64,000 bases of DNA from an uncultured Lachnospiraceae bacterium (GCA_910586315.1 CAJUIP010000006.1:53518-117517), one strand, 5' to 3'; counted from the stretch's first letter, positions 43,813 through 52,568 are shown. Notes: generated by a model from the letters alone, not told the origin. Made by a program: numbers and translations.

Positions 43813-46215
43813 ATGTTTGGGACAGATAGCGAGGGAGAAACGATGGCACAAAAAAAGAGCAGACATGAGCTCCTGTATCCGCTGGGAGTAACGCCGATGG
43901 CAGACGAGATAAAGATTCTTGTGAGAGCAGAGGGAGAGGACGTGAAACTCCTGCTGTTTAAAAAGGGGGCTGAAGAGGCCGAAGAGGTAATCACTTTTAA
44001 GAAAGAAGAGAGAATCGGGGATGTATGGTCCATGACCCTTAAGGGGCATGATCTTAAAAATATGGAATATGGATTCGAAGTAGATGGGAGCTGGCTTGCA
44101 GACCCCTGTGCCAGAGCAGTCACAGGATGGGAAGAATGGGGGGATTTCTCCAGGGCGGAGAAAAGAGTGAAAGCCCGCCTGATAGCCGAAGATTTTGACT
44201 GGGAATGTGATAAAAGGCCGGAAATTCCATATGCGGAAACCATCATTTACCGTCTCCATGTCAGGGGTTTTACAAAGCATTTGTCATCCAGGGTGAAGGC
44301 AAAAGGGACTTTTGTGGGAGTGATGGAGAAAATTCCGTATTTAAAAGAGCTTGGAATCACAGCTGTGGAGCTTATGCCAGTGACAGAATTTAATGAGATC
44401 ATGATGACAGAAGCCCTGGAACAGATGCCGGGGCAGGGACAAAAGCCCACAGGACGTCTCAACTACTGGGGCTATGGGCCGTCTTTTCTCTATGCGGTTA
44501 AGGCGGCCTATGGCACAGGACGAAAAAGGCCGGAAACGGAGTTTAAAATGCTGGTAAAAAAACTCCACGAGGAACAGATGGAGTGTATTGTGGAGATGTA
44601 TTTTACCGGAAAGGAACCGGTGGTTCAGGTCCTGGATGTGCTGCGCTACTGGGTGCAGGAATACCATGTGGATGGATTTTGTCTAACCGGCTTTGCACCG
44701 CTTACAGCGATTGCAGAAGATCCGTTTTTAAAGAGGATGAAACTTTTTGCCAGTTCCTGGGGAGAGGTCATGGAACGGGGGCCTTTCAGGGGATATCAGA
44801 CCCCGGGTGACGGTCCGGTGACAGTAAGAGAAAAAAACCTGGCAGAGTATAACGACCAGTTTCAAATGGATATGCGGAGGTTTCTGAAGGGCGATGAGGG
44901 TATGATAAACAGTCTGGCCTTCAGAAGCCGCAGGAATCCGGAGGGCTTTGGCGTTATCAATTACATGGCTAATACTAATGGCATGACCATGATGGACATG
45001 GTGACCTATGACAGAAAGCACAATGAAGAGAACGGAGAGGACAACCGGGACGGAAATGACTTTGAGTGTTCCTGGAACTGTGGAGAGGAAGGTCCGACCA
45101 GAAAGCAGAAGATTGCCAGACTGAGAAAGAGGCAGCTCTGCAACGGATTTCTGCTCCTGTTTTTGAGCCAGGGAACGCCGCTTCTTTTGGCCGGGGATGA
45201 ATTCGGAAATTCCCAAAATGGAAATAACAATGCCTATTGTCAGGACAACAAAACGACGTGGCTGGACTGGAAGCTGTTGGAAAAAAACCATGAATTGTAT
45301 GAGTTTGTGAAAGCGTTGATAGCATTTCGAAAAAAACACAAGCTTTTTCACATGGACAGGGAGCCCAGAATGATGGATTATAAGTCCTGCGGGCGGCCGG
45401 ATGTTTCCTATCACGGGGAAAACGCCTGGAGACCGGGGTTTGAAAATTACAGGCGCCAGTTTGGAATCCTTTATTGGGGGCCTTATGAAAAAAATGCAGA
45501 TGGGTCGGCGGATGATACTTTCTATGTGGCTTATAATATGCATTGGGAGCCGCATGTGTTCGGCCTCCCTCGTCTGCCGAAAGGGCAGCTTTGGCATGTA
45601 GTGTATGACACCTCCAGGGGCCCTGAAAAGGGAGGGTACAGGGAGGGGGAAGAGCCAGTCCTTGAAAATCAGACGCAGGCGGAAATTCCGCCGAGAGGTA
45701 TTATGGTTTTTACAAGCCGGAACGGAAGCGGATATTTCACATATGAAACCCCTATTGGCGAGATTACGGTCTGCTGTTTTGGCGGGGCGGTGACAGGGCT
45801 TCGGTTTGGCCGTGTGGCGCCGGAGGGCACGGATATAAAGGAGATACGGACAGAGCTGTCAGACAAGGCTTATGAACAGATCCTGGAGTATCTGAACGGG
45901 ACCAGGAAAAAATTTGATCTGCCTATTCAGATGGAGGGCACAGAGTTCCAAAAAAAGGTCTGGGATGCGCTTTTAACCATTCCTTATGGAGAGACTCGCA
46001 GCTATAAGGAAATTGCAGAGCAGATCGGGGATGTGAAAGCCACCCGGGCTGTGGGGATGGCCAATAATAAGAATCCCATTGCCATTGTGGTGCCATGTCA
46101 CAGAGTCGTTGGCGCCAACGGGACACTGACTGGATATGCCGGGGGATTGGATATTAAGAAAAAGCTGCTGGAGCTGGAAAAGAACGGCTGCCGCGGCAGA
46201 GAGTCAGAGAGTTGA
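43813..46215 (+). CDS. Degenerate glycogen-debranching-type enzyme fused to O6-alkylguanine-DNA methyltransferase
   Basis: 800 aa. Residues ~20-630 follow the GlgX/isoamylase layout (CBM48-like start; YHVDGF; YDRKHNEENGEDNRDG; LLLAGDEFGNSQNGNNNAYC). The catalytic sites are altered: nucleophile motif GFRFD is GFCLT (C290, T292), AEPWD is ASSWG (S314 for the acid), AHDG is ANTNG (N387, T388). Residues ~637-800 are a complete Ogt domain with active cysteine C762 in PCHRV and the helix-turn-helix RAVGMANNKNPIAIV. ATG 43843 (GAGGGAG upstream) is an alternative start. DNA repair by the second part is likely; glycan hydrolysis is not. Confidence 0.88.
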   Translation: MFGTDSEGETMAQKKSRHELLYPLGVTPMADEIKILVRAEGEDVKLLLFKKGAEEAEEVITFKKEERIGDVWSMTLKGHDLKNMEYGFEVDGSWLADPCARAVTGWEEWGDFSRAEKRVKARLIAEDFDWECDKRPEIPYAETIIYRLHVRGFTKHLSSRVKAKGTFVGVMEKIPYLKELGITAVELMPVTEFNEIMMTEALEQMPGQGQKPTGRLNYWGYGPSFLYAVKAAYGTGRKRPETEFKMLVKKLHEEQMECIVEMYFTGKEPVVQVLDVLRYWVQEYHVDGFCLTGFAPLTAIAEDPFLKRMKLFASSWGEVMERGPFRGYQTPGDGPVTVREKNLAEYNDQFQMDMRRFLKGDEGMINSLAFRSRRNPEGFGVINYMANTNGMTMMDMVTYDRKHNEENGEDNRDGNDFECSWNCGEEGPTRKQKIARLRKRQLCNGFLLLFLSQGTPLLLAGDEFGNSQNGNNNAYCQDNKTTWLDWKLLEKNHELYEFVKALIAFRKKHKLFHMDREPRMMDYKSCGRPDVSYHGENAWRPGFENYRRQFGILYWGPYEKNADGSADDTFYVAYNMHWEPHVFGLPRLPKGQLWHVVYDTSRGPEKGGYREGEEPVLENQTQAEIPPRGIMVFTSRNGSGYFTYETPIGEITVCCFGGAVTGLRFGRVAPEGTDIKEIRTELSDKAYEQILEYLNGTRKKFDLPIQMEGTEFQKKVWDALLTIPYGETRSYKEIAEQIGDVKATRAVGMANNKNPIAIVVPCHRVVGANGTLTGYAGGLDIKKKLLELEKNGCRGRESES

Positions 46216-46261
46216 GATAAAAACATCCTCTCAGGCCCACACTGCGACAGCCCCTTTTGTA

Positions 46262-46744
46262 TTATGATACAGGATAGACGAGCTGCTCTTCCTGTATATT
46301 TTCCAGAACTTCATCATAGAATTTTTTAGCGAGATATTTTGCCATCGGAAGGTTCATGTCCAGATAGTTACCGCAGTCTTTTGCGGCGGCGCCAGGAATT
46401 TCTCCTTCATAGTCGCGGATAAACAAAAACATTTCCTGTAGAAGCGGAATAATATCAGCGGACTCGTAATCTCCGGTAAGAAGCAGGTAAAAGCCGGTCC
46501 GGCAGCCCATGGGGCCGAAGTAGAGAACCAGATCTTTATAGAGTTTATGGTTCCGCAAAAAAGTTGCCCCCAGATGTTCTATGGTGTGGATTTCGGCTGT
46601 GTTCATGACGGGCTCATGATTGGGGCGGGTCATGCGGATGTCGAAGGTGGTTACATGGGCATCTCCTGATACGTCGCGTCTGGAAACATAGACGCCAGGC
46701 AGAAGTTTTAAATGGTTGACCGTAAAGCTGGGGATTTTTTCCAT
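46262..46744 (-). CDS. luxS: LuxS, S-ribosylhomocysteine lyase
   Basis: LuxS cleaves S-ribosylhomocysteine to homocysteine and the AI-2 precursor DPD. Metal ligands H53 and H57 (HTIEH) and C124 (DCGNY), and catalytic C81 (GCRTGFYL), are all present in 160 aa. It is divergent from trpS, with a near-consensus sigma-A promoter on the - strand. No pfs gene is nearby. Confidence 0.97.
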   Translation of the reverse strand: MEKIPSFTVNHLKLLPGVYVSRRDVSGDAHVTTFDIRMTRPNHEPVMNTAEIHTIEHLGATFLRNHKLYKDLVLYFGPMGCRTGFYLLLTGDYESADIIPLLQEMFLFIRDYEGEIPGAAAKDCGNYLDMNLPMAKYLAKKFYDEVLENIQEEQLVYPVS

Positions 46745-46802
46745 AGATGTTTTCCTTCCTTCTTAAATTTTCTTATGAGATTTTTTGGGGATGATACTGA
46801 CA

Positions 46803-46833
46803 GTAACGGTCCGGGGATTATCTGAACTGCTGC
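46803..46833. repeat. Intergenic palindrome family, copy 5 (luxS leader)
   Basis: GTAACGGTCCGG pairs with CTGAACTGCTGC at ~10 of 12 positions including wobbles, across a 7-nt gap. It is downstream of the luxS -10, hence in the luxS leader RNA. Confidence 0.5.
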
Positions 46834-46843
46834 TGCTGATATT

Positions 46844-46872
46844 ATTATAGTCTTAAAATTTGCAGGATACAA
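46844..46872 (-). promoter_or_regulatory. Sigma-A promoter of luxS
   Basis: On the - strand TTGTAT (46872-46867), 17 nt, TATAAT (46849-46844). Divergent from the trpS promoter 14 bp away, which has the same two hexamers and spacing. Confidence 0.85.
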
Positions 46873-46885
46873 GCTCATTTATTCC

Positions 46886-46914
46886 TTGTATCTGTATAAA
46901 ACTTGTACTATAAT
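46886..46914 (+). promoter_or_regulatory. Sigma-A promoter of trpS
   Basis: TTGTAT (46886-46891), 17 nt, TATAAT (46909-46914). The leader to ATG 47054 is ~130 nt. No T-box sequence (GGGTGGNACCGCG type) or classical leader peptide was seen in it. Confidence 0.85.
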
Positions 46915-46941
46915 AAAAACGATATCGACGGATAACTGTTC

Positions 46942-46971
46942 GTAACCGTTTGGAGGTGTCGGAACGATTAT
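46942..46971. repeat. Intergenic palindrome family, copy 6 (trpS leader)
   Basis: GTAACCGTTTGG pairs with CGGAACGATTAT at ~10 of 12 positions including wobbles. It is in the trpS leader RNA; partial half-sites (ATAACTGTTCG, ATAACCGTTTAG) flank it. Confidence 0.45.
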
Positions 46972-47053
46972 AACCGTTTAGGCAGGTCTGTACGTTTCAC
47001 GTGCTGACGGTACGAAAATGAGTGTAATGGAAAATCAACAAGGAGATAAATGG

Positions 47054-48058
47054 ATGTTAGACGGAAAAAAGACTTTATTCAGCGGAATGCAGGCTACCGG
47101 AAATCTGACTTTAGGAAACTATCTTGGGGCTTTAAAAAACTGGGTTAATATTTCGGATGATTACCAGACATTTTTCAGTGTGGTGGATATGCATTCCATT
47201 ACGGTCCGCCAGGATCCGGCGGAATTGAGAAAGCGTGCAAGAACGCTTCTCACTCTCTATATTGCGGCGGGGCTTAATCCGGAAAAGAACTGTATTTATT
47301 ACCAATCCCATGTTTCGGGGCATGCGGAGTTAGCCTGGATCTTAAACTGCTTCACGTATATGGGTGAGCTGAATCGTATGACCCAGTTTAAAGATAAGGC
47401 GGCAAAGCATGCGGACAACATCAATGCCGGATTATTTACGTATCCGGTTTTGATGGCGGCTGATATTTTGCTGTATCAGGCGGATGTGGTTCCTGTGGGA
47501 ATCGATCAGATGCAGCATCTGGAACTGACAAGAGACATCGCAATTCGCTTCAATAATATTTACGGTGATGTATTTACAATCCCGGAGGCGTATATTGGAA
47601 AAGCAGGGGCCAAGATCATGAGTCTTCAGGATCCGGCGAAGAAGATGTCCAAATCCGATGAAAATCCCAATGGCAGCATTTACTTGATGGATGACCCGGA
47701 TACCATCATCAGAAAATGTAAACGGGCGGTCACAGACTCGGAGGGATGTGTCCGCTACTGTGAAGAGCAGCCGGGAATCAGGAACCTGATTGACATTTAC
47801 TGCGCCTGCACCGGAAAGACGCCGGCGGAGGTTGAGGCGGACTTTGACGGAAAAGGGTATGGAGACTTTAAGATGGCCGTGGGCGAGGCTGTTGTGAGCG
47901 TATTAAAGCCCCTTCAGGATCATTTTGCGGATCTTACCAAAAATAAAGACTATCTGGATAAGGTAATTAAAGAAAACGCGGAAAAAGCAGCCTATTTCTC
48001 CGGCAAGACGCTGAGAAAGGTGCAGAAAAAAGTAGGATTTCCGGAGCGTATCCGGTAA
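47054..48058 (+). CDS. trpS: Tryptophan-tRNA ligase
   Basis: A 334-aa class I aminoacyl-tRNA synthetase. The N-terminal FSGMQATGNLTLGNYLGAL contains the HIGH-equivalent GNYLG; KKMSKSDENPNGSI is the KMSKS loop near 197. ATG 47054 gives the canonical start with AGGAGAT upstream; 47018 would add 12 unconserved residues. Length is typical. Confidence 0.96.
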   Translation: MLDGKKTLFSGMQATGNLTLGNYLGALKNWVNISDDYQTFFSVVDMHSITVRQDPAELRKRARTLLTLYIAAGLNPEKNCIYYQSHVSGHAELAWILNCFTYMGELNRMTQFKDKAAKHADNINAGLFTYPVLMAADILLYQADVVPVGIDQMQHLELTRDIAIRFNNIYGDVFTIPEAYIGKAGAKIMSLQDPAKKMSKSDENPNGSIYLMDDPDTIIRKCKRAVTDSEGCVRYCEEQPGIRNLIDIYCACTGKTPAEVEADFDGKGYGDFKMAVGEAVVSVLKPLQDHFADLTKNKDYLDKVIKENAEKAAYFSGKTLRKVQKKVGFPERIR

Positions 48059-48067
48059 GGAGGGCTT

Positions 48068-48961
48068 ATGAAGCTGCTGACATATGAGGTAAACAGTAAA
48101 AAACTCGTGGGCGCGCTGAACCAGGAGGAAAGCTGGGTATATCCCATTTCCGCCGCCGGTATGGAATACCGGGACATGAAGGAGTTAATCAGGGAGATCG
48201 GACCGTCGGAGGAGGAAATGTTAGCCTATATTTCCGGCCGTGCGCCCTATGAGGTTTTGGGGGCAGCGCCGTTGCAGGATATAAAAATTCTGTCTCCGAT
48301 TCCTGTTCCGGACCAGGATATTATCTGCCTGGGTATTAATTATCTGGAGCATGCGAAAGAATCAGCAAAGTTTCAAAAGGAAGCGTTTACGAAGCCGGAA
48401 AAGGCCGTATATTTCTCTAAACGTGTAAATCGTACCACAGACCCTGATGAGGGGATTCCGGCCCATCAAAAGCTCACAAGCCAGCTGGACTATGAGGTGG
48501 AGCTGGCAGTGATTCTTAAGAAGGACGCAAAGGATGTGTCCAGAGAAAATGTGAAGGATTACATTTTCGGTTATACCATTCTGAATGATGTCAGCGCCAG
48601 GGAGGTGCAGACGGACCACAGGCAGTGGTATTTCGGAAAGAGTCTGGATGGGTTCACGCCCTTTGGACCGTGGATTGTGACCAGCGACAGCATTGAATTT
48701 CCACCAAGGCTTACCATTCAGTCAAAAGTCAATGGGGAGCTTCGCCAGAACTCCAATACAGAGATGTTTATCCATGGAATTGACGAAGTGATTTCAGAGT
48801 TAAGCCAGGGAATGACCTTAAAGGCAGGAACCATCATCGCCACCGGAACACCTGCAGGTGTGGGAATGGGCTTTGAACCGCCCAGGTTTTTAAAAACGGG
48901 GGATGTTGTGGAATGCATCATTGAGGGAATCGGTACATTAAAGAATACAGTCGTTGAGTAA
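48068..48961 (+). CDS. Fumarylacetoacetate hydrolase-family protein
   Basis: A 297-aa FAH-fold protein. DIICLGINYLEHAKES (~91), the metal-binding QLDYEVELAVILKK (~139) and NDVSAREVQTDHRQWYFGKS (~175) are typical of the 2-keto-4-pentenoate hydratase/acylpyruvase group. The exact substrate cannot be read. 9 bp after trpS with AAGGAGGGC, so probably cotranscribed, and followed by a strong terminator. Confidence 0.88.
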   Translation: MKLLTYEVNSKKLVGALNQEESWVYPISAAGMEYRDMKELIREIGPSEEEMLAYISGRAPYEVLGAAPLQDIKILSPIPVPDQDIICLGINYLEHAKESAKFQKEAFTKPEKAVYFSKRVNRTTDPDEGIPAHQKLTSQLDYEVELAVILKKDAKDVSRENVKDYIFGYTILNDVSAREVQTDHRQWYFGKSLDGFTPFGPWIVTSDSIEFPPRLTIQSKVNGELRQNSNTEMFIHGIDEVISELSQGMTLKAGTIIATGTPAGVGMGFEPPRFLKTGDVVECIIEGIGTLKNTVVE

Positions 48962-48964
48962 AAG

Positions 48965-49021
48965 TTGCCATGAAGGGAACTGCTGCCGCAGCAGACGGCA
49001 GTTTCTTCTCATGGCATTTTT
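48965..49021 (+). terminator. Intrinsic terminator after the FAH-family gene
   Basis: TTGCCATGA..GGAACTGC pairs with GGCAGTTT..TCATGGCA to form a long, slightly imperfect stem, followed by TTTTT. Ends the trpS-FAH unit. Confidence 0.85.
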
Positions 49022-49071
49022 GCGCCGCAGCGTCCATAGAACTTTGAATGAAAAACAGGAGAAGATAAATT

Positions 49072-49857
49072 ATGAAAGATATTCGTGAAATGCTTGGCCG
49101 GGTGGCCGCGGGAGAGCTTTCCGTGGAGGAGGCCGTGCTGGAGCTTAAGAAGGAGCCCTTTACAGAGGCCGGATTCGATGATTTGGGATTCGCCAAGCTG
49201 GATACTCACAGAAAGCTGCGCCAGGGAATTGCGGAGGTGATTTATGGCGCGGGAAAAACACCGGAGCAGATTGTCGGAATTGTGGAGGCCATGAAAAAGC
49301 GGGGCCAGGAAGTGATTTTAATGACCAGGGTGGAGGAAGAAAAAGCAAAGGCCGTAAGAGAGGGGCTCGGAGAAAAATTTTCGGATGGAGGCGGCTTCCG
49401 GTATTATAAGGATGCGCGAATCGGCGTCTGCGGGGAGTTTCCGGAAAAAGACGGGGTTGGTACGGTTGTGGTCGCCACAGGCGGAACCAGCGACATTCCT
49501 GTGGCGGAGGAAGCGGCCCTTACGGCGGAAGCCCTGGGAAACCAGGTGGTACGGCTGTACGATGTGGGGGTAGCCGGGCTTCACCGTCTGGTGTCTCATA
49601 TGGATGAAATTATGAATGCGAGAGTAATCATTGCCATTGCAGGCATGGAGGGAGCCCTGGCCAGTGTGATCGGAGGGCTGGCGGACTGCCCGGTGATTGC
49701 GGTTCCCACCAGCGTGGGATATGGCGCTTCCTTTCATGGCGTTTCAGCGCTGCTTTCTATGCTGAATTCCTGCGCCAGCGGCGTCAGTGTGGTGAATATT
49801 GACAATGGATTCGGGGCCGGCTATCTGGCCAGCATGATCAATCATATGCGGGGATAA
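49072..49857 (+). CDS. larB: LarB, nickel-pincer cofactor carboxylase/hydrolase
   Basis: LarB carboxylates and hydrolyses nicotinic acid adenine dinucleotide in synthesis of the nickel-pincer nucleotide used by lactate racemase. The 261-aa sequence has the family N-terminus and a PurE-like C-terminal domain (VVVATGGTSDIPVAEEAALT; GGLADCPVIAVPTSVGYGAS). It is followed by larC. larA and larE are not in the window. Confidence 0.93.
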   Translation: MKDIREMLGRVAAGELSVEEAVLELKKEPFTEAGFDDLGFAKLDTHRKLRQGIAEVIYGAGKTPEQIVGIVEAMKKRGQEVILMTRVEEEKAKAVREGLGEKFSDGGGFRYYKDARIGVCGEFPEKDGVGTVVVATGGTSDIPVAEEAALTAEALGNQVVRLYDVGVAGLHRLVSHMDEIMNARVIIAIAGMEGALASVIGGLADCPVIAVPTSVGYGASFHGVSALLSMLNSCASGVSVVNIDNGFGAGYLASMINHMRG

Positions 49858-49880
49858 AACCCGGGAGAACGGAGGAAAAG

Positions 49881-51239
49881 ATGAAAACAATTTATTTGGA
49901 CTGCAGTATGGGAGCGGCAGGGGATATGCTGATGGCGGCGCTGTTTGAGCTCTGCCCGGATAAAGAAGGATTTTTAAAGAAGATGAATCGCCTGGGGATT
50001 CCCGGCGTGCAGGTGGAAGCACAACCGGCTGTGAAATGCGGAATTACCGGGACCCATATGGAGGTAAAGGTGTTCGGAGAAGAAGAGGAGAGCCATGACG
50101 CGTCCGATGACGGGCATGGTCATGCTCACGAGGATAGTCATGTTCACGAGTGTGGCCACACTCACGAGAATTATCACGACCATGAGTGCGTCCATGATTC
50201 CGAGCATAATCACGACCACGGGTGCGGCCACGCTCACGAGCATAATCACGACCGTGGGTGTGTCCAAACTCACGAGCATAGTCATGACCACGCCCATCAC
50301 CACCATGCCAGTATGGCGGGGATTTCCCACATTATTTCGCATCTGGATCTTCCGGACCAGGTGAAGCGCGATATGGAATGTGTGTATGGGCTGATTGCTG
50401 AGGCGGAATCCCATGCTCACGGAATGCCTGTGGATCAGATTCATTTCCATGAGGTAGGGAGCATGGACGCGGTGGCGGACATTGCGGGGGTCTGTTTGCT
50501 GCTTCATGATATCGGCGCCGAACAGATTATTGCGTCTCCTGTTCATGTGGGAAGCGGCCATGTCCACTGCGCTCATGGAATTCTTCCGGTTCCTGCTCCT
50601 GCTACGGCCCATATTTTGCAGGGGATTCCTGCATACAGCACTCAGGTAAAGGGAGAGCTCTGCACGCCCACCGGAGCGGCTCTGCTGAAGCATTTTGTAA
50701 AGGAATTTGGCGGTATGCCGGTTATGGCCACATCGAAAATCGGATATGGAATGGGAAAAAAGGACTTTGAGCGTGCCAACTGTGTACGGGCGTTTTTGGG
50801 GGAAACGGCCGCTGACGGTTCTGAGGTCGTGGAACTGTCCTGTAATCTGGATGACATGACTCCGGAGGCCATTGGCTATGTTCAGGAGCTTCTTTTTGAA
50901 GCGGGCGCCCTGGAGGTTTATACGATTCCGGTGGGGATGAAGAAAAACCGGCCGGGAATTCTTTTAACCTGCATGTGCAGACATGACCAGGAGGAAACCA
51001 TGACGGCCCTTCTGTTTAAGCATACTACAACGCTTGGAATCCGTGAACATATTAGCAGAAGATTTACTCTGAACAGGGAAATCAGGGAAATTGAAACATC
51101 GTATGGAACGGTGCGGGAGAAAATTTCCTCAGGCTATGGAATCATAAGAAGGAAGCTGGAATATGAAGATTTGGCGGAGATTGCCCATCGGCAGGGGATG
51201 TCTCTGGAGGAGGTAAAGAATGCAATATCTGGACACTAA
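49881..51239 (+). CDS. larC: LarC, nickel insertase of the NPN cofactor, with His-rich insert
   Basis: LarC inserts nickel into the pincer cofactor using CTP. N-terminus YLDCSMGAAGDMLMAAL and later IHFHEVGSMDAVADI, VELSCNLDDMTPEAIGYV are family hallmarks. Residues ~72-146 hold 26 histidines and four cysteines in degenerate HxHDH repeats, a metal-binding store. Unlike Lactobacillus larC, which needs a frameshift, here the gene is one continuous 452-codon frame. Confidence 0.95.
   Translation: MKTIYLDCSMGAAGDMLMAALFELCPDKEGFLKKMNRLGIPGVQVEAQPAVKCGITGTHMEVKVFGEEEESHDASDDGHGHAHEDSHVHECGHTHENYHDHECVHDSEHNHDHGCGHAHEHNHDRGCVQTHEHSHDHAHHHHASMAGISHIISHLDLPDQVKRDMECVYGLIAEAESHAHGMPVDQIHFHEVGSMDAVADIAGVCLLLHDIGAEQIIASPVHVGSGHVHCAHGILPVPAPATAHILQGIPAYSTQVKGELCTPTGAALLKHFVKEFGGMPVMATSKIGYGMGKKDFERANCVRAFLGETAADGSEVVELSCNLDDMTPEAIGYVQELLFEAGALEVYTIPVGMKKNRPGILLTCMCRHDQEETMTALLFKHTTTLGIREHISRRFTLNREIREIETSYGTVREKISSGYGIIRRKLEYEDLAEIAHRQGMSLEEVKNAISGH
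50085..50315. repeat. Degenerate short tandem repeats coding the LarC His-rich tract
   Basis: CAC/CAT-rich degenerate repeats (GTCATGCTCACGAG-type units) within larC encode the histidine tract. Such in-frame repeats can change length by slippage. Confidence 0.7.
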
Positions 51240-51816
51240 GGCAGAAGCTGACGACGGAAAGGAGAGGACGGGAAAATTCCAGGGTCTGGAAACAAAGCGT
51301 CTGTTTCTAAGGGAAATGACCTGGGAGGATCGTCCGGCTATCTGCGCGATTCTTCAAGACAAAGAAACCATGTACGCATATGAACATGCTTTTTCAGATG
51401 AGGAAGCAGATCAGTGGATGAAAAACCAGATGGACCGTTACCGGAAATTTGGGTTCGGTTTATGGGCTGTGGAGCAAAAAGAGACAAGGGAAGTCATTGG
51501 CCAGTGCGGCCTGACCTGGCAGCCGGTTCCGGAGTCGATAGACGCTTCCGGCCAGGTCCTGGAAATTGGCTATCTGTTCCGGCGGTCTCAGTGGGGGAAG
51601 GGATATGCCACAGAAGCGGCCTCTGCCTGCCGGGAGTATGCCTTTCAGGTTCTCAAAGCGCCCAAAGTAAGCTCCATTATCCGTGAGAATAACCGTGCTT
51701 CCAGGAATGTGGCGGAACGGAACGGTTTAAAGCCTGTGGGAAGCTTTGTGAAACACTATTATGGAATGGACATGCCGCATGTTGTTTATGTGGGCTATGG
51801 GGATTCCGGACAATAG
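51220..51816 (+). CDS. GNAT-family N-acetyltransferase (RimJ-like)
   Basis: A 198-aa acetyltransferase. TKRLFLREMTWEDRPAICAI starts the fold; the acetyl-CoA-binding region is IGYLFRRSQWGKGYATEAAS (~112-131), followed by NRASRNVAERNGLKPVG. RimJ/RimL-like group; substrate unknown. It overlaps larC by 20 bp, with GGAGGAGG in the larC 3' end as its ribosome binding site. Confidence 0.85.
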   Translation: MQYLDTKAEADDGKERTGKFQGLETKRLFLREMTWEDRPAICAILQDKETMYAYEHAFSDEEADQWMKNQMDRYRKFGFGLWAVEQKETREVIGQCGLTWQPVPESIDASGQVLEIGYLFRRSQWGKGYATEAASACREYAFQVLKAPKVSSIIRENNRASRNVAERNGLKPVGSFVKHYYGMDMPHVVYVGYGDSGQ

Positions 51817-51902
51817 GGCATATTCCTAAACGGAATTCTTTCTGAGTGCTTGTTGTCCAGATTCTAAAAGCTTTGTTCTATTACTCCATTCTTATTTTAT
51901 AA

Positions 51903-52025
51903 AGCGTTTCGGACAGTATTGAAACAAAACTTGATGAAGCTGACCAGCAGGCAGCTATATCAAAAGAGAGACTTCTCCATGAAACAGTTTTCAGTGATGC
52001 AAGGAATACCGACAGACATTTATAA
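51903..52025 (+). pseudogene. Remnant resembling a RelB/DinJ-type antitoxin C-terminus
   Basis: An open stretch after TAA at 51900 encodes ~40 residues including TKLDEADQQAAISKERLLHE then TVFSDARN, which resembles the tail of RelB-family antitoxins. There is no start codon, ribosome binding site or N-terminal ribbon-helix-helix, so it is a fragment at best. Confidence 0.35.
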
Positions 52026-52187
52026 CAAATACAGGGTCCAGGGCAGTTGATCTTTGAAGATTAGCTGCTTTTTTGCCCTGTCATCTTTTTGGAAATCTTC
52101 AAAATCTGTACAGCATCCACAATAAGAAATGATTGCTGTTATATGTTTGTGTATTTTGGTCAAAACCTGTTTGTCTTTATTACCCAT
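52020..52187 (-). pseudogene. Truncated HEPN (HepT-type) toxin
   Basis: Starts inside the mntA-like 3' end (ATG 52187, 8-bp overlap) with NKDKQVLTKIHKHITAIISY and DFEDFQKDDRAKKQ, the N-terminal HEPN helix pair of HepT proteins. It stops after ~55 residues, whereas HepT is ~110-130 and needs the later RX4-6H motif. A broken toxin partner. Confidence 0.6.
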
Positions 52188-52485
52188 AAATGAGTACTCC
52201 ATTCTTTTTAATCTCATTATCTATCTCGGAATCTGGAACGATTTCGGAGCGGTCAATCAAATCAACGGGTTTTTCCAGAAAAGTGACCACATCTTCCAAA
52301 AGACCGTAAAAAGCAAGCCCATGAAGTCCACTGTCCACCAATATATCGATATCGCTTTTTTCTTGTGGTGTGCCCTTTGCATAAGAACCAAACAAGATAG
52401 CCCGCTGGACGTTATAGTTTTGGAATATGGGAGATAAAATATCTTTTATCTGTTCTATTGTATAGATTGTATCTACACCTTTCAT
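52180..52485 (-). CDS. MNT-type nucleotidyltransferase (MntA-like antitoxin)
   Basis: A 101-aa minimal nucleotidyltransferase with GSYAKGT and SDIDILVDSG (the GSX10DXD motif), here complete. MntA-type proteins AMPylate and neutralise HepT toxins; the partner HEPN gene next to it is truncated, leaving an orphan antitoxin. AGGAGGTGCGTTT precedes the ATG. Confidence 0.82.
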   Translation of the reverse strand: MKGVDTIYTIEQIKDILSPIFQNYNVQRAILFGSYAKGTPQEKSDIDILVDSGLHGLAFYGLLEDVVTFLEKPVDLIDRSEIVPDSEIDNEIKKNGVLIYG

Positions 52486-52568
52486 AAACGCACCTCCTGT
52501 GTGTTACGGTTTTTTGCTGCTTCTTCTATCTGTTTGATTTGTTCTTCTGCTGGTTTTTGGTTTCTATC
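52482..52568 (-). pseudogene. Small gene-end remnant upstream of the MNT gene
   Basis: After an in-frame TAG, 28 codons (RNQKPAEEQIKQIEEAAKN near the start) end in TGA overlapping the MNT ATG (ATGA). The composition resembles small Lachnospiraceae antitoxin-like proteins; no start codon survives. Only a remnant is claimed. Confidence 0.3.

Noticed and set aside
46915..47053. Possible T-box riboswitch before trpS
   Set aside because: The T-box core sequence and specifier-loop layout are not found; only weak palindromes are present.
50095..50315. CRISPR-like array in the repeated region of larC
   Set aside because: The repeats are short, degenerate and in frame with a histidine-rich protein segment; there are no spacers.
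49881..51239. larC programmed frameshift as in lactobacilli
   Set aside because: The gene here is a continuous 452-codon frame with both halves of the protein.
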